A model generated the notes under the pieces. That model worked only from the letters and a program-made list of their open reading frames with translations, made no database searches and was not told the DNA's origin. A DNA stretch of 64,000 bases, from assembly GCF_016714275.1 (NCBI RefSeq), contig NZ_JADJNP010000002.1:868001-932000 (forward strand), read 5' to 3'. The first letter of the stretch is position 1. Every line of letters begins with the position of its first letter. The position numbers and the translations under genes were made by a program. This document shows, piece after piece, positions 1-7,730 of this stretch. Source of the DNA: Tessaracoccus sp. (lineage in GTDB: Bacteria; Actinomycetota; Actinomycetes; Propionibacteriales; Propionibacteriaceae).

Positions 1-1
1 C

Positions 2-775
2 GAGACCATCCCCTGGTACGAGGCGCTGATCGCCACCGTGCTGCTCGCGGCAGTCCTCGTGCTGATCGGCCTCTACCGGGGCGGGCGTCGCGCGCTGCTG
101 CGGTCGCTGCGCCAGGAGGCCGACGCCGCCCACCGCGGCCAGGAGGCCCGGGAGGCGCAGGCCCGCCAGGAGGAGCGCACCGCGATCGCGCGCGAGATGC
201 ACGACACGGTCTCGCACCGGCTCGCGCTCGTCTCGCTGCACGCCGGGGCGCTCGAATACCGCGACGACCTCTCTCCCGAGCAGGCGCGCGAGGCGGCCGC
301 CGTTATCCGGCAGGGCGCGCAGGAGGCGGCCGACGAGCTGCGCGCGGCCCTGCAGGTGCTGCGCTCCGACCCGGCCGACACCCGCCCTGCACCGACCCTC
401 GCCGACCTGACTGACCTGGTCGACGGCGTCCGCGCGGCGGGCGCCGAGGTGGCGCTCGAGGTGCGCGTCCCCGACGACGTCGAGATCCCACCCAGCGTCA
501 CCGCGCACCTCTACCGGGTCTTGCAGGAGTCGCTGACCAACGCGGTCAAGCATGCGCCGGGCAAGCCGATCGCCGTGCGCGTCGATGTGGTCCCCGGCGA
601 GGGAGCGACGCTCGCCGTCGGGAATCCCCTCGCAGGCGAAGCCGAGCACGGCCTGGGCGCGCGTGTGGGCCTGATCGGGCTGCGCGAACGGGTCGCGCTC
701 GCGGGCGGACGGTTCGACGCCGGGCCGCGCGGCGATCGCTTCGTCCTGGAGACATGGGTGCCGTGGACGCACTGA
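2..775 (+). CDS. Sensor histidine kinase, NarL/DesK type (5' end outside window)
   Basis: This is the kinase half of a two-component system that autophosphorylates on histidine and passes the phosphate to the regulator encoded next. The frame is open to the left edge, so the N-terminal sensor region is missing; what remains begins with the end of a hydrophobic segment. A HisKA_3 dimerisation helix follows with the motif REMHDTVSHRL, the phospho-acceptor His codon being at nt 200-202. A HATPase_c domain follows, with an N-box-like ESLTNAVKHA and a glycine-rich GLIGLRERV near the C-terminus. The stop overlaps the start of the response regulator by 22 bp, so the two are co-translated partners. 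The stimulus cannot be told from this fragment. Confidence 0.93.
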   Translation, partial: ETIPWYEALIATVLLAAVLVLIGLYRGGRRALLRSLRQEADAAHRGQEAREAQARQEERTAIAREMHDTVSHRLALVSLHAGALEYRDDLSPEQAREAAAVIRQGAQEAADELRAALQVLRSDPADTRPAPTLADLTDLVDGVRAAGAEVALEVRVPDDVEIPPSVTAHLYRVLQESLTNAVKHAPGKPIAVRVDVVPGEGATLAVGNPLAGEAEHGLGARVGLIGLRERVALAGGRFDAGPRGDRFVLETWVPWTH

Positions 776-1404
776 CCGTTCTGCTCGTCGACGACGAGCC
801 GTTGATCCGGGCCGGGCTCCGGTTGGTGCTGGACGGCGCGCAGGGCGTCGAGATCGTCGGCGAGGCGGCCGACGGCGTCGAGGCGGAGGAGCTCGCGGCC
901 CACCTCCTCCCGGACGTCGTGCTGATGGACGTGCGCATGCCGCGTCGCGACGGCGTGGAGGCGACGGCACGGATTCGCGCGCTTCCCGACCCGCCGTCGG
1001 TGGTGATGCTGACGGCGTTCGCGACCGACGCCTACGTGCTGGGAGCGCTCCGCGCCGGCGCCTCCGGCTTCCTGCTCAAGCACACCGCACCCCGCCAGCT
1101 CGTCGACGCGGTCCGGCAGGCCGCCGCGGGAACGATGACGCTCTCCCCTGAGGCGGCGTCGTCGCTGCTGAGCGCCGCCGACGCCCCGCGCATCGACGGC
1201 GTCGAGCGGGTCGCCCAGCTGTCGGAGCGCGAGGCGGAGGTGGCCGACCTCGTCGCCGAGGGCCTGACGAACGCCGAGATCGCCGCCCGCCTCTACCTTT
1301 CCCTGCCCACGGTGAAGACGCACCTGGCAAGGATTTTCGAGAAGCTGGCCGTGACCAATCGCGTCCAACTCGCGCTGCTTGTCCACGCTGCCAGACGCGG
1401 CTGA
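754..1404 (+). CDS. Response regulator, NarL/FixJ (LuxR HTH) family
   Basis: DNA-binding output of the two-component pair begun upstream. The 216-residue protein has a receiver domain with the acidic pair D13/D14, phospho-acceptor D59 (in VVLMDVRM), T87 and K109 in their usual places. A LuxR-type helix-turn-helix spans about residues 150-205 (LSEREAEVADLVAEGLTNAEIA, then PTVKTHLARI). Length is normal for the family. The gene starts inside the kinase gene, which implies coupled translation. The targets are unknown: the only genes on its 3' side point the other way. A GTG nine bases into the gene is an alternative start, but the ATG gives the standard N-terminus. Confidence 0.95.
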   Translation: MGAVDALTVLLVDDEPLIRAGLRLVLDGAQGVEIVGEAADGVEAEELAAHLLPDVVLMDVRMPRRDGVEATARIRALPDPPSVVMLTAFATDAYVLGALRAGASGFLLKHTAPRQLVDAVRQAAAGTMTLSPEAASSLLSAADAPRIDGVERVAQLSEREAEVADLVAEGLTNAEIAARLYLSLPTVKTHLARIFEKLAVTNRVQLALLVHAARRG

Positions 1405-1408
1405 GCAG

Positions 1409-1470
1409 CGACCAAACGCTCACTCATAGAGCGACCAAACGAACACACAATCTACGACCAAACGAACATA
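1409..1470. repeat. Three 23-bp direct repeats (CGACCAAACG core)
   Basis: The core CGACCAAACG occurs at 1409, 1432 and 1455, exactly 23 bp apart each time. The second and third copies extend the match to CGACCAAACGAACA. The repeats begin just after the stop of the response regulator, in the space between two convergent genes, so an operator role for a local promoter is not obvious. They could be a protein-binding array or the remnant of a slipped duplication. Confidence 0.6.
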
Positions 1471-1600
1471 CGTGCCCCATCGCGGCAGTCTGGGAGATCG
1501 GCCCGTAGGCACCGCCCTACTCGGCCAGGCGCGCCGATCCACCGCTAACGTGGCCGTTCGGGCGAGATCCCTCCCAAAACAGCGCCTTATTGTCGAAACG

Positions 1601-1631
1601 TGTCGGCTGCCCGGGTATAGGTATGCCGACA
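1601..1631 (-). terminator. Possible hairpin after the mannosyltransferase gene
   Basis: TGTCGGC at 1601-1607 pairs with GCCGACA at 1625-1631 across a 17-base loop, just downstream of the minus-strand mannosyltransferase stop. There is no clear U-tract, so this is only a candidate terminator. Confidence 0.25.
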
Positions 1632-1636
1632 GACCT

Positions 1637-3127
1637 TCAGACGCTCACACGGGCGTCGTCGGGCTGCTCCATCGGCTGACTCAGCTCGTGGGTGTGGACG
1701 ATCCAGTAACTGACGCCGAACAGCACGAACACCATCAGCGCCATGCCGTTGCGGAGGCCGAAGTTCATGGCGTTGAACCCGAGCAGGAAGACCGTGAACA
1801 TGATCGCGGCCCGCAGCGCGCGCGTCGACGGCTTGGTCATGGGCAGCAGGACGGCGCCCCAGAGCAGGTACCAGCTGTGGATGGCCGGGGCGCAGAGCGC
1901 GAACCAGATGAACGAGTAGCTGACGAAGTGCAGTGGGCGCTTCCCGAGGTGGCGGATCGCGTACCACATGATGCCGAGCGCGCCCACGACCGCGCCGATG
2001 CCCTTGAACGTCGCGACGACGGCGCGACCGTCCGGGTCTCCGGTCACCAGGTTCACCGGGAACTGGATGATGTGGCCGACGACCGTGAACGGCGAGACGG
2101 TGTCCACCATGCCCGGCACGTTGATGGCGTTGATCCAGCCGAAGCCGAGCCCGGACGCCACGGAGATCCCGGCGAACACGGCGGCCGAAAGGCCCAACGA
2201 CGCCAGCGCCTTCGCCGCCGCGATCGCCGTCGGCTTGAGCTTCCACGACGTCCACGGCGTCACCAGGAACGGCAGCGCGACCGCCACGAGGAACGCCGGC
2301 TGCTTGACCGCCGCGGCGACGCCGACGACGAGGGCTCCCCACCACCAGGTGCGGTACCGCATGGTGATGAGGATGCCGAGCAGCATCAGGCCCGTCATCT
2401 GGGAGTCGTTGTGCGCGCCGCCGATGAAGTCGATCACGAGGATGGGGTTGAGGACGGCGAACCAGCTGGCCGCGGCCGGGTCGACGCCGACCCGGCGCGC
2501 GATGCGCGGCACGCACAGCCCGATCAGCGCAACGCCGAACAGCGCCGGAACCCGCATCGCGATGGCCGACAGGAACGGGTCGAAGTTGACGAGGCCGTCG
2601 AGGACATGACTCTGCCAGAGCGCGAGCGGACCATACGGCGCAGTGGTCTCGCGCCACACCCAGGCCACCTGATCGGCGAAGTAGCCGGGCAGCGTTCCCG
2701 GGCCGACCTGGTACGGGCTGAGGTGGTTCTCCATCAGCCAGCCGTGGGCGGCGTAGGAGTAGGCGTCGTGCGAGAAGATCGGCGGGCCGAACAGCAGCGG
2801 CGCCGCGATGATTCCCAGCACGGGCCAGGTCCGCAGCTCCTGCCTGCCGCGCGCCCGGCGCGCCGCAGGGCGGAGCCGGAACCAGGATTCAAGGAGTGCA
2901 CCGAGGCCAATCAGGGTCGTGCCCGTCCCCACCCACTTCGTCGTCGGCCCGTCGATGCCCCAGCTACGCAGCACGTCCCACATGGGAGAGGCCTGCGGCA
3001 GGTAGGCGGGGCTCAGCGAGCCGATCAGGATGAGCAGGCTGCCGCCGAAACCCAGCCACACGGCACGCGACGACGCGGCCCCGCGCAGGTCGGCGAGAGC
3101 TCGGGACAGCCGGCTACGCACCGCCAC
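1637..3127 (-). CDS. Polyprenol-phosphomannose-dependent alpha-1,6-mannosyltransferase, MptB-like (GT-C)
   Basis: A multi-pass membrane protein of about 496 residues resembling the MptA/MptB family, which extends alpha-1,6-mannan chains of lipoglycans using polyprenol-phosphate-mannose on the outer face of the membrane. At least ten hydrophobic segments are visible. The first outer loop carries FSHDAYSYAAHGWL, with the acidic residue typical of GT-C enzymes, followed by TTAPYGPLAL. I chose the GTG at 3127 because it overlaps the preceding ferredoxin-like gene by only 14 bp; the frame stays open to an ATG at 3202, which would bury 88 bp in that gene. It is the last gene of a unit headed by the NuoB/C/I-like set, although no functional link is known. 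MptA and MptB paralogues cannot be separated by eye. Confidence 0.85.
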   Translation of the reverse strand: MAVRSRLSRALADLRGAASSRAVWLGFGGSLLILIGSLSPAYLPQASPMWDVLRSWGIDGPTTKWVGTGTTLIGLGALLESWFRLRPAARRARGRQELRTWPVLGIIAAPLLFGPPIFSHDAYSYAAHGWLMENHLSPYQVGPGTLPGYFADQVAWVWRETTAPYGPLALWQSHVLDGLVNFDPFLSAIAMRVPALFGVALIGLCVPRIARRVGVDPAAASWFAVLNPILVIDFIGGAHNDSQMTGLMLLGILITMRYRTWWWGALVVGVAAAVKQPAFLVAVALPFLVTPWTSWKLKPTAIAAAKALASLGLSAAVFAGISVASGLGFGWINAINVPGMVDTVSPFTVVGHIIQFPVNLVTGDPDGRAVVATFKGIGAVVGALGIMWYAIRHLGKRPLHFVSYSFIWFALCAPAIHSWYLLWGAVLLPMTKPSTRALRAAIMFTVFLLGFNAMNFGLRNGMALMVFVLFGVSYWIVHTHELSQPMEQPDDARVSV

Positions 3128-3437
3128 TGCCAGAGGGAGCGAGCCGATCTCGACCGTGCAGGAGGTCGGCGAGCCGGTCGGCGGACGGCACGTGCGCGCC
3201 ACCCCAAGCCAGAGCGTCGGCGGGGCACTGCTCGATGCAGATGCCGCAGTACATGCAGAGCGCCCAGTCGATGGCGAATGTGTCGAGCACGTTCTCGGTG
3301 CGCGGCCGCGCGCCCGGGGCGGGGATCCGCTTCTCCTGGTGCGACGTCAGCGTGATGCACCAGGTGGGGCACTCGCGGGCGCAGATCATGCAGGAGGTGC
3401 AGCGCTCGTCAATCAGCTCAATGCGGCCGTGGATCAT
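3114..3437 (-). CDS. NuoI-like 2x[4Fe-4S] ferredoxin subunit (orphan set)
   Basis: A 107-residue iron-sulfur protein. Two full CxxCxxCxxxCP-type motifs are present: C13, C16, C19, C23 and C61, C64, C67, C71. The layout matches the NuoI/HycF class, which passes electrons between Fe-S centres of complex I or group 4 hydrogenases. The start is the ATG at 3437, which overlaps the stop of the NuoC-like gene (ATGA); the frame remains open upstream only as the shadow of that gene. It differs from the full-length NuoI of the main operon (38145-38699). The NuoB-, NuoC- and NuoI-like genes form one overlapping unit without a NuoD or any membrane subunit beside them. Confidence 0.85.
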   Translation of the reverse strand: MIHGRIELIDERCTSCMICARECPTWCITLTSHQEKRIPAPGARPRTENVLDTFAIDWALCMYCGICIEQCPADALAWGGAHVPSADRLADLLHGRDRLAPSGSGGA

Positions 3438-3967
3438 CGCGGCCCTCCGATCGGGCGCCGCACCCTCGCGCCGGTCGCCGACAGCGCGACGTCGGCTGGC
3501 GTCGCCTCCGGGTCGGCGAGCACGGCGGCGTCGGGCACGCCCGGCGGCACGATCTTCCTGGCACCCGGGGCCGACTGACCCGGCTCGAGGGCGCCGGGCC
3601 ACGGCGTCGACAACCGCTCCGCGAGCAGGACGTCCTTGCGCAGCGGCGCGCCGCCCGCGTGGTGGATCAGCGGGCGGTTGTCCCCGCCGTCGAACACCAC
3701 GCCGAACAGGTCATGGACCTGACGCTGCAGCCAGGCGGCGCCGGGAAGGAGGTCCGCGATGTCGGCGAGATGCGCGTCGTCGCGGTCCGTAAGCGTCTCA
3801 AGGGTGAAGTCGGCTCCGGTGTCGGGGTTCAGGAGGCGCAACAGCACGCGAATGTGGTCGCTCTTGCCCACCTCGTCGACGGCGGTGAGGTTGGCGAGGA
3901 AGGTGTGCCCGCCTGCGAGCGCCCCCGCGACGGCGTCGCGCCACTGCACCTGCTCGATGCGGGTCAT
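3434..3967 (-). CDS. NuoC-like (30-kDa) subunit, orphan set
   Basis: A 177-residue protein related to the 30-kDa subunit of NADH dehydrogenase and the HycE N-terminal region. The family signature is visible: WLQRQVHDLFGVVFDGG followed by RPLIHH and PLRKD, corresponding to the DLFG...H...LRKD block of NuoC. It overlaps the upstream NuoB-like gene and the downstream ferredoxin gene by 4 bp each, so the three products are made together. After the NuoC core comes a Pro/Ala-rich tail of about 60 residues not seen in the main operon's NuoC. Its partners in a membrane complex are not in this window. Confidence 0.8.
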   Translation of the reverse strand: MTRIEQVQWRDAVAGALAGGHTFLANLTAVDEVGKSDHIRVLLRLLNPDTGADFTLETLTDRDDAHLADIADLLPGAAWLQRQVHDLFGVVFDGGDNRPLIHHAGGAPLRKDVLLAERLSTPWPGALEPGQSAPGARKIVPPGVPDAAVLADPEATPADVALSATGARVRRPIGGPR

Positions 3968-4368
3968 GCCGACACCGCCTCAGTTCGCACGGTCGCCAGG
4001 AGGTCGTCGAGGGCCGACGGCGGAGGCGGACATCCCGCGATGAAGTGGTCGACCGCCACCAGCGACTCGGCCCCGTTGACCACCGCGTAGGAGTCCCAGT
4101 AGGGGCCGCCGACACACGCGCAGGCACCGAAGGCGACGACAACGGCGGGCCGGCCGAGCCCGTCGAGCGCGTGCCGCACGGCGGGCAGGGCGGGAGTGGT
4201 CAGGGTGCCGGAGAGCGTGACGACGACGCGGGCGTCGGCGGGGATGTCGCGGGCGTCGCGCTCGCCGCGGCCCTCCGCCGCGGCCTCGGTCTCCAGGGCG
4301 CAGCAGGCGAGCGGGATGTCGACCACGAAGACCGATCCATCGTCGAACCAATCCCTCGCCCTGAGCAT
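3964..4368 (-). CDS. NuoB-like (20-kDa, N2-cluster) subunit, orphan set
   Basis: A short (134-residue) relative of NuoB, the subunit that holds cluster N2 of complex I. All four N2-type cysteine positions seem present: the tandem pair C22-C23 (LACCALE), a cysteine in GACACVGGPYWD (C83 or C85) and C113 in AGCPPPP. The N-terminal membrane-docking region of true NuoB is missing. The start is the ATG at 4368; further upstream the frame runs into the divergent helicase promoter. It heads the NuoB/C/I-like unit and shares a 67-bp divergent intergenic region with the SNF2 gene. It could serve a hydrogenase-like or ferredoxin-dependent complex whose other parts lie elsewhere; this is inference. Confidence 0.8.
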   Translation of the reverse strand: MLRARDWFDDGSVFVVDIPLACCALETEAAAEGRGERDARDIPADARVVVTLSGTLTTPALPAVRHALDGLGRPAVVVAFGACACVGGPYWDSYAVVNGAESLVAVDHFIAGCPPPPSALDDLLATVRTEAVSA

Positions 4369-4419
4369 GCCGCTCAGTCTACGTGGCCGTTGCCGGATGG
4401 GTTTGCCGGCGAGGCGTCG

Positions 4420-4425
4420 TAGAAT
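4420..4425 (+). promoter_or_regulatory. -10 element TAGAAT before the SNF2 gene
   Basis: TAGAAT ends 10 bases before the ATG at 4436 and no purine-rich ribosome binding site lies in between, which fits a leaderless or nearly leaderless actinobacterial transcript. No clear -35 box is visible. Confidence 0.45.
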
Positions 4426-4435
4426 CCTTGGCGCG

Positions 4436-7400
4436 ATGACGAAACTACCTTCCTGGGTCGGGAGCCTGACCGACGCCGACCTAAACCGGATCTTCGGTGC
4501 GGCGACGGTGGCGCGCGGGCGGCAGTACGCGAACCTGGGGAGGGTCTCGTCGATCAAGACCGTCGGCGAGCTGGCCACGGCGACGGTCCGCGGGAGCAAC
4601 TACCGCTCCTACCACTGCACGGTCCACGGCGGCCCCTCCACCATGCGGGCCACCTGCTCGTGCCCCATGCAACGCGACTGCAAGCACTGCGTGGCTCTCG
4701 TGCTCACGCTGATGAAGCCGGGCGCGCAGCCGCGGGTCATCCGCTGGCAGACGGCACTCGCCCAGTTCCTCCCGAAGGCCGACGACGGCGCCCCTCTTGC
4801 GCTGCAGGTCGCCGAGGAGGTGGGCACGCTGACTCTGCGCCTGCTGCGGCCGGGCAAGCGCGAGAACTGGATCCGTTCCGGCATCAGCTGGGACGACGTC
4901 GCCTACCCCAACGCCGGGATCAGGGAGGCACACCGCGTCGCGCTGGGTGCGCTCCGCGCCGCCGACAACGCCAACGGCTACGGCCGCCGCGAGACCCTCT
5001 CGATGGCCGAGATGCTGCCTTCGGGCTGGGCGGCGCTCGCCGACGCCGTCGCCGCGGGAGTGACCCTGCTGCCGGGCACCTCTTACTCCGGACGCCCGAT
5101 GGCCGAGCCGCGACTGCTGTCCGGCATCGAGCCGGTGCTGGGCATCTCTCTCGACGGCGACGCGCTCGCTGTGCGGACCCTCGCCCGCGTGGAGGGCCGG
5201 GACGTCGTCCTGCCCGGGCGGTCGTTCCTCGGCCTTCCTGCCCACGGGGCGTGGCTGGTCCAGGACGACGAACTGCTGATCGGTCCGCTCACCCGGGCGC
5301 TCTCCCCGGCCGCCGCAGGCCTCTTCCGCCAGGGCGAGGTCCGCATCCCGACGGACGAGGCCGAGACGTTCGCCGCCGGCTACCTTCCCCAGCTGCGGCG
5401 CGCGGTCGCCGTCGAGCTGGGCGACGGCGTCGTCCTGCCCGAGCCCGAGCCTCCCCGCCTGCTGTGCCGGGTCGACTTCGGCGAACGCACGGCTAGCGTG
5501 CGGTGGGGCTTCCGCTACCAGGTCGGGACGACGAGCCACGACGTCGGGCTCGCCCCGGCCGCGGGCGTCGCGCGCGACCGTGCCGCCGAGGCGCGGCTCG
5601 CCGACAAGGTCCCGCACGGCCCGTGGGTCGAGACAGGCCTGACCGGCGCCGAGCTGCGCCCGGCGTTCCTCACCGGCCGCCCGCTGATCTCCTTCGTGTC
5701 CGAGGTGCTGCCCGCGCTGGAGGGCCGCGACGACGTCGTCCTCGAGCTGAACCGCGACGCCCCGGTCTTCACGCTGGCCGACGATGACCCCGTTGTGAGG
5801 CTGTCGGTCGGCGAGGCCGAGGCCGGCGACTGGTTCGATCTCCACGTCGAGGTCACCGTCGGCGAGGAGAAGGTGCCGCTGGCGGACCTGCTTGCCGCGC
5901 TCGCCGCCGGCGACGACCATCTGATGCTGGACTCCGGCACCTGGTTCTCGCTCGACGCGCCGGAGCTGACCGAGCTGCGGATCCTCGTCGAGGAGGCGAA
6001 GCTGATCGTCGATGTCGACGGCGACACCTTCCGGCTGCGCCCCGAGCACGCAGGTCTTTGGGAGGAACTCGTCTCGCTGGGCGTGATCACCGAGCAGGCG
6101 GAGTCGTGGCGGTCGGCCGTCGGCGCGCTGCTCGACCCTTCGTCGCTGCCCGAGGTGCCCGTGCCAGACAGCCTCGAGGCGGAGCTGCGTCCCTACCAGG
6201 CGACAGGCTTCGAGTGGCTGAGCTTCCTGCTCGCGTCCCGCCTGGGCGGCATCCTCGCCGACGAGATGGGGCTCGGCAAGACGGTCCAGGCACTGGCGCT
6301 CGCCCTGTCGGCCAAGGAGCGCGGAGCCCTGAAGGGACCGATCCTCGTGGTGGCGCCGACGTCGGTGATCGGCACCTGGGCGGCGGAGGCTGCCCGGTTC
6401 GCACCGAGTCTCCGCACCGTCACGGTGACAGCGACCGCGGCCAAGCGCAACGAGCCCCTCGCCGCCAGCATCGACGGCGCCGACGTCGTCGTCACGTCCT
6501 ACACGCTGCTGCGCTTGGAGTCGGAGCAGTACCGCGAGGTCGGCTGGGGCGCCGTGCTGCTGGACGAGGCGCAGTTCGTGAAGAACCACGCCTCGAAGGC
6601 TTACCAGGCGGTGCGGAAGCTGAACGCGGGCGTGAAGATCGCGCTGACCGGCACGCCGCTGGAGAACAACCTGATGGACCTGTGGTCACTGCTCTCGATC
6701 ACGGCCCCCGGCCTCTTCCCGGACCCGAAGGCCTTCACCACCGCGTTCCGCCGCCCCATCGAGGGCGGGGACACCGAGGCGTTGGCCCGGCTCCACCGCC
6801 GCATCCGTCCGCTGATCCTGCGCCGCACGAAGGCGGCCGTCGCTGCGGAGCTGCCGGAGAAGCAGGAACAGATCGTCCCTGTCGAGCTGTCACCCGGCCA
6901 CCGCAGGCTCTACGACCGGCACCTGGCCCGTGAGCGCCAGAAGGTGCTGGGCCTGCTCGGCGACCTCGGCCGCAACCGCATCACGATCCTGCGCTCGCTC
7001 ACGCTGCTGCGCCAGCTCAGCCTCTCCCCCGCGCTGATCGACGATGCGCACCCCGCGGCGTCGGCGAAGATCGACACCCTGGTGGAGATGCTGGGCGAGG
7101 TCATCGCCGAGGGCCACCGCGCGCTGGTGTTCTCGCAGTTCACCGGCTTCCTCGGCCTCGTCCGGGAGCGGTTCGCCGCGGACGGCATCGCGTACGAGTA
7201 TCTCGACGGCCGCACCCGCGACCGCGCCGGCGCCATCGACGGCTTCCGCGAGGGCGACGCGCCCGTCTTCCTGATCAGCCTCAAGGCCGGCGGCTTCGGG
7301 CTGACCCTGACCGAGGCGGACTACGTGTTCATCCTCGATCCGTGGTGGAACCCCGCGGCGGAGAGCCAGGCGATCGACCGCACGCACCGAATCGGCCAGG

Positions 7401-7567
7401 ACAAGCCCGTCAACGTCTACCGGCTCGTCGCGAGCGACACCATCGAGGAGAAGGTGGTCGAGCTCCAGGCGCGAAAGCGCCACCTGTTCGACGCCGTCGT
7501 CGGCACCGGCTCCGACGTGGCCGCCCCGCTCTCGGCCGACGAGATCCTCGGCCTGCTGGATACCTGA
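4436..7567 (+). CDS. SWIM zinc finger + SNF2/RapA-family helicase
   Basis: A 1043-residue ATP-dependent DNA translocase of the SNF2 group. A SWIM zinc finger (C74xC76, C82xH84) lies near the N-terminus; SWIM domains bind nucleic acid or protein. A long middle region of about 500 residues precedes the motor. The motor has Walker A DEMGLGKT (from D609), Walker B-like LLDEAQF (D710), a TGTPLENN motif, and a C-terminal helicase lobe with GGFGLTLTEADYVFILDPWW and the motif VI sequence QAIDRTHRIGQ. The ATG at 4436 is preferred because the frame upstream is antisense to the NuoB-like gene. The gene stands alone. Relatives act in transcription recycling, repair or phage defence; nothing here decides between these. 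Confidence 0.93.
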   Translation: MTKLPSWVGSLTDADLNRIFGAATVARGRQYANLGRVSSIKTVGELATATVRGSNYRSYHCTVHGGPSTMRATCSCPMQRDCKHCVALVLTLMKPGAQPRVIRWQTALAQFLPKADDGAPLALQVAEEVGTLTLRLLRPGKRENWIRSGISWDDVAYPNAGIREAHRVALGALRAADNANGYGRRETLSMAEMLPSGWAALADAVAAGVTLLPGTSYSGRPMAEPRLLSGIEPVLGISLDGDALAVRTLARVEGRDVVLPGRSFLGLPAHGAWLVQDDELLIGPLTRALSPAAAGLFRQGEVRIPTDEAETFAAGYLPQLRRAVAVELGDGVVLPEPEPPRLLCRVDFGERTASVRWGFRYQVGTTSHDVGLAPAAGVARDRAAEARLADKVPHGPWVETGLTGAELRPAFLTGRPLISFVSEVLPALEGRDDVVLELNRDAPVFTLADDDPVVRLSVGEAEAGDWFDLHVEVTVGEEKVPLADLLAALAAGDDHLMLDSGTWFSLDAPELTELRILVEEAKLIVDVDGDTFRLRPEHAGLWEELVSLGVITEQAESWRSAVGALLDPSSLPEVPVPDSLEAELRPYQATGFEWLSFLLASRLGGILADEMGLGKTVQALALALSAKERGALKGPILVVAPTSVIGTWAAEAARFAPSLRTVTVTATAAKRNEPLAASIDGADVVVTSYTLLRLESEQYREVGWGAVLLDEAQFVKNHASKAYQAVRKLNAGVKIALTGTPLENNLMDLWSLLSITAPGLFPDPKAFTTAFRRPIEGGDTEALARLHRRIRPLILRRTKAAVAAELPEKQEQIVPVELSPGHRRLYDRHLARERQKVLGLLGDLGRNRITILRSLTLLRQLSLSPALIDDAHPAASAKIDTLVEMLGEVIAEGHRALVFSQFTGFLGLVRERFAADGIAYEYLDGRTRDRAGAIDGFREGDAPVFLISLKAGGFGLTLTEADYVFILDPWWNPAAESQAIDRTHRIGQDKPVNVYRLVASDTIEEKVVELQARKRHLFDAVVGTGSDVAAPLSADEILGLLDT

Positions 7568-7569
7568 CG

Positions 7570-7727
7570 CCGGTTGAGCCAGGCCACGGCTGGTCGAGCC
7601 GAGACGCGTCGACGACGTCGACCGCGTCTCCTGGTCGTCGCCAATGAACCGTATCCAGTCCATGGACATGTGCCGGTCATGGGCTTCGACACGGCGCTCC
7701 CTCGTCGCGGCCCGGCTCAGCCAGCGG
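7570..7727. repeat. Interspersed inverted-repeat element between convergent genes
   Basis: The tract between the convergent SNF2 and acylase genes holds arms of a GAGCC...GTCGA(A) repeat type. GCTGGTCGAGCCG at 7589-7601 is matched in inverse orientation by CGGCTCAGCCAGC at 7713-7725 (11 of 13 positions). Inside, 7601-7630 is a near-perfect palindrome (GAGACGCG...CGCGTCTC). A related pair of arms occurs at 53801-53940. The hairpin may also end transcription from both sides. Confidence 0.55.
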
Positions 7728-7730
7728 GGG

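Noticed and set aside
1472..3355. A 627-codon plus-strand frame
   Set aside because: It is antisense to the GT-C mannosyltransferase and ferredoxin-like genes, whose membrane segments and cysteine motifs are convincing.
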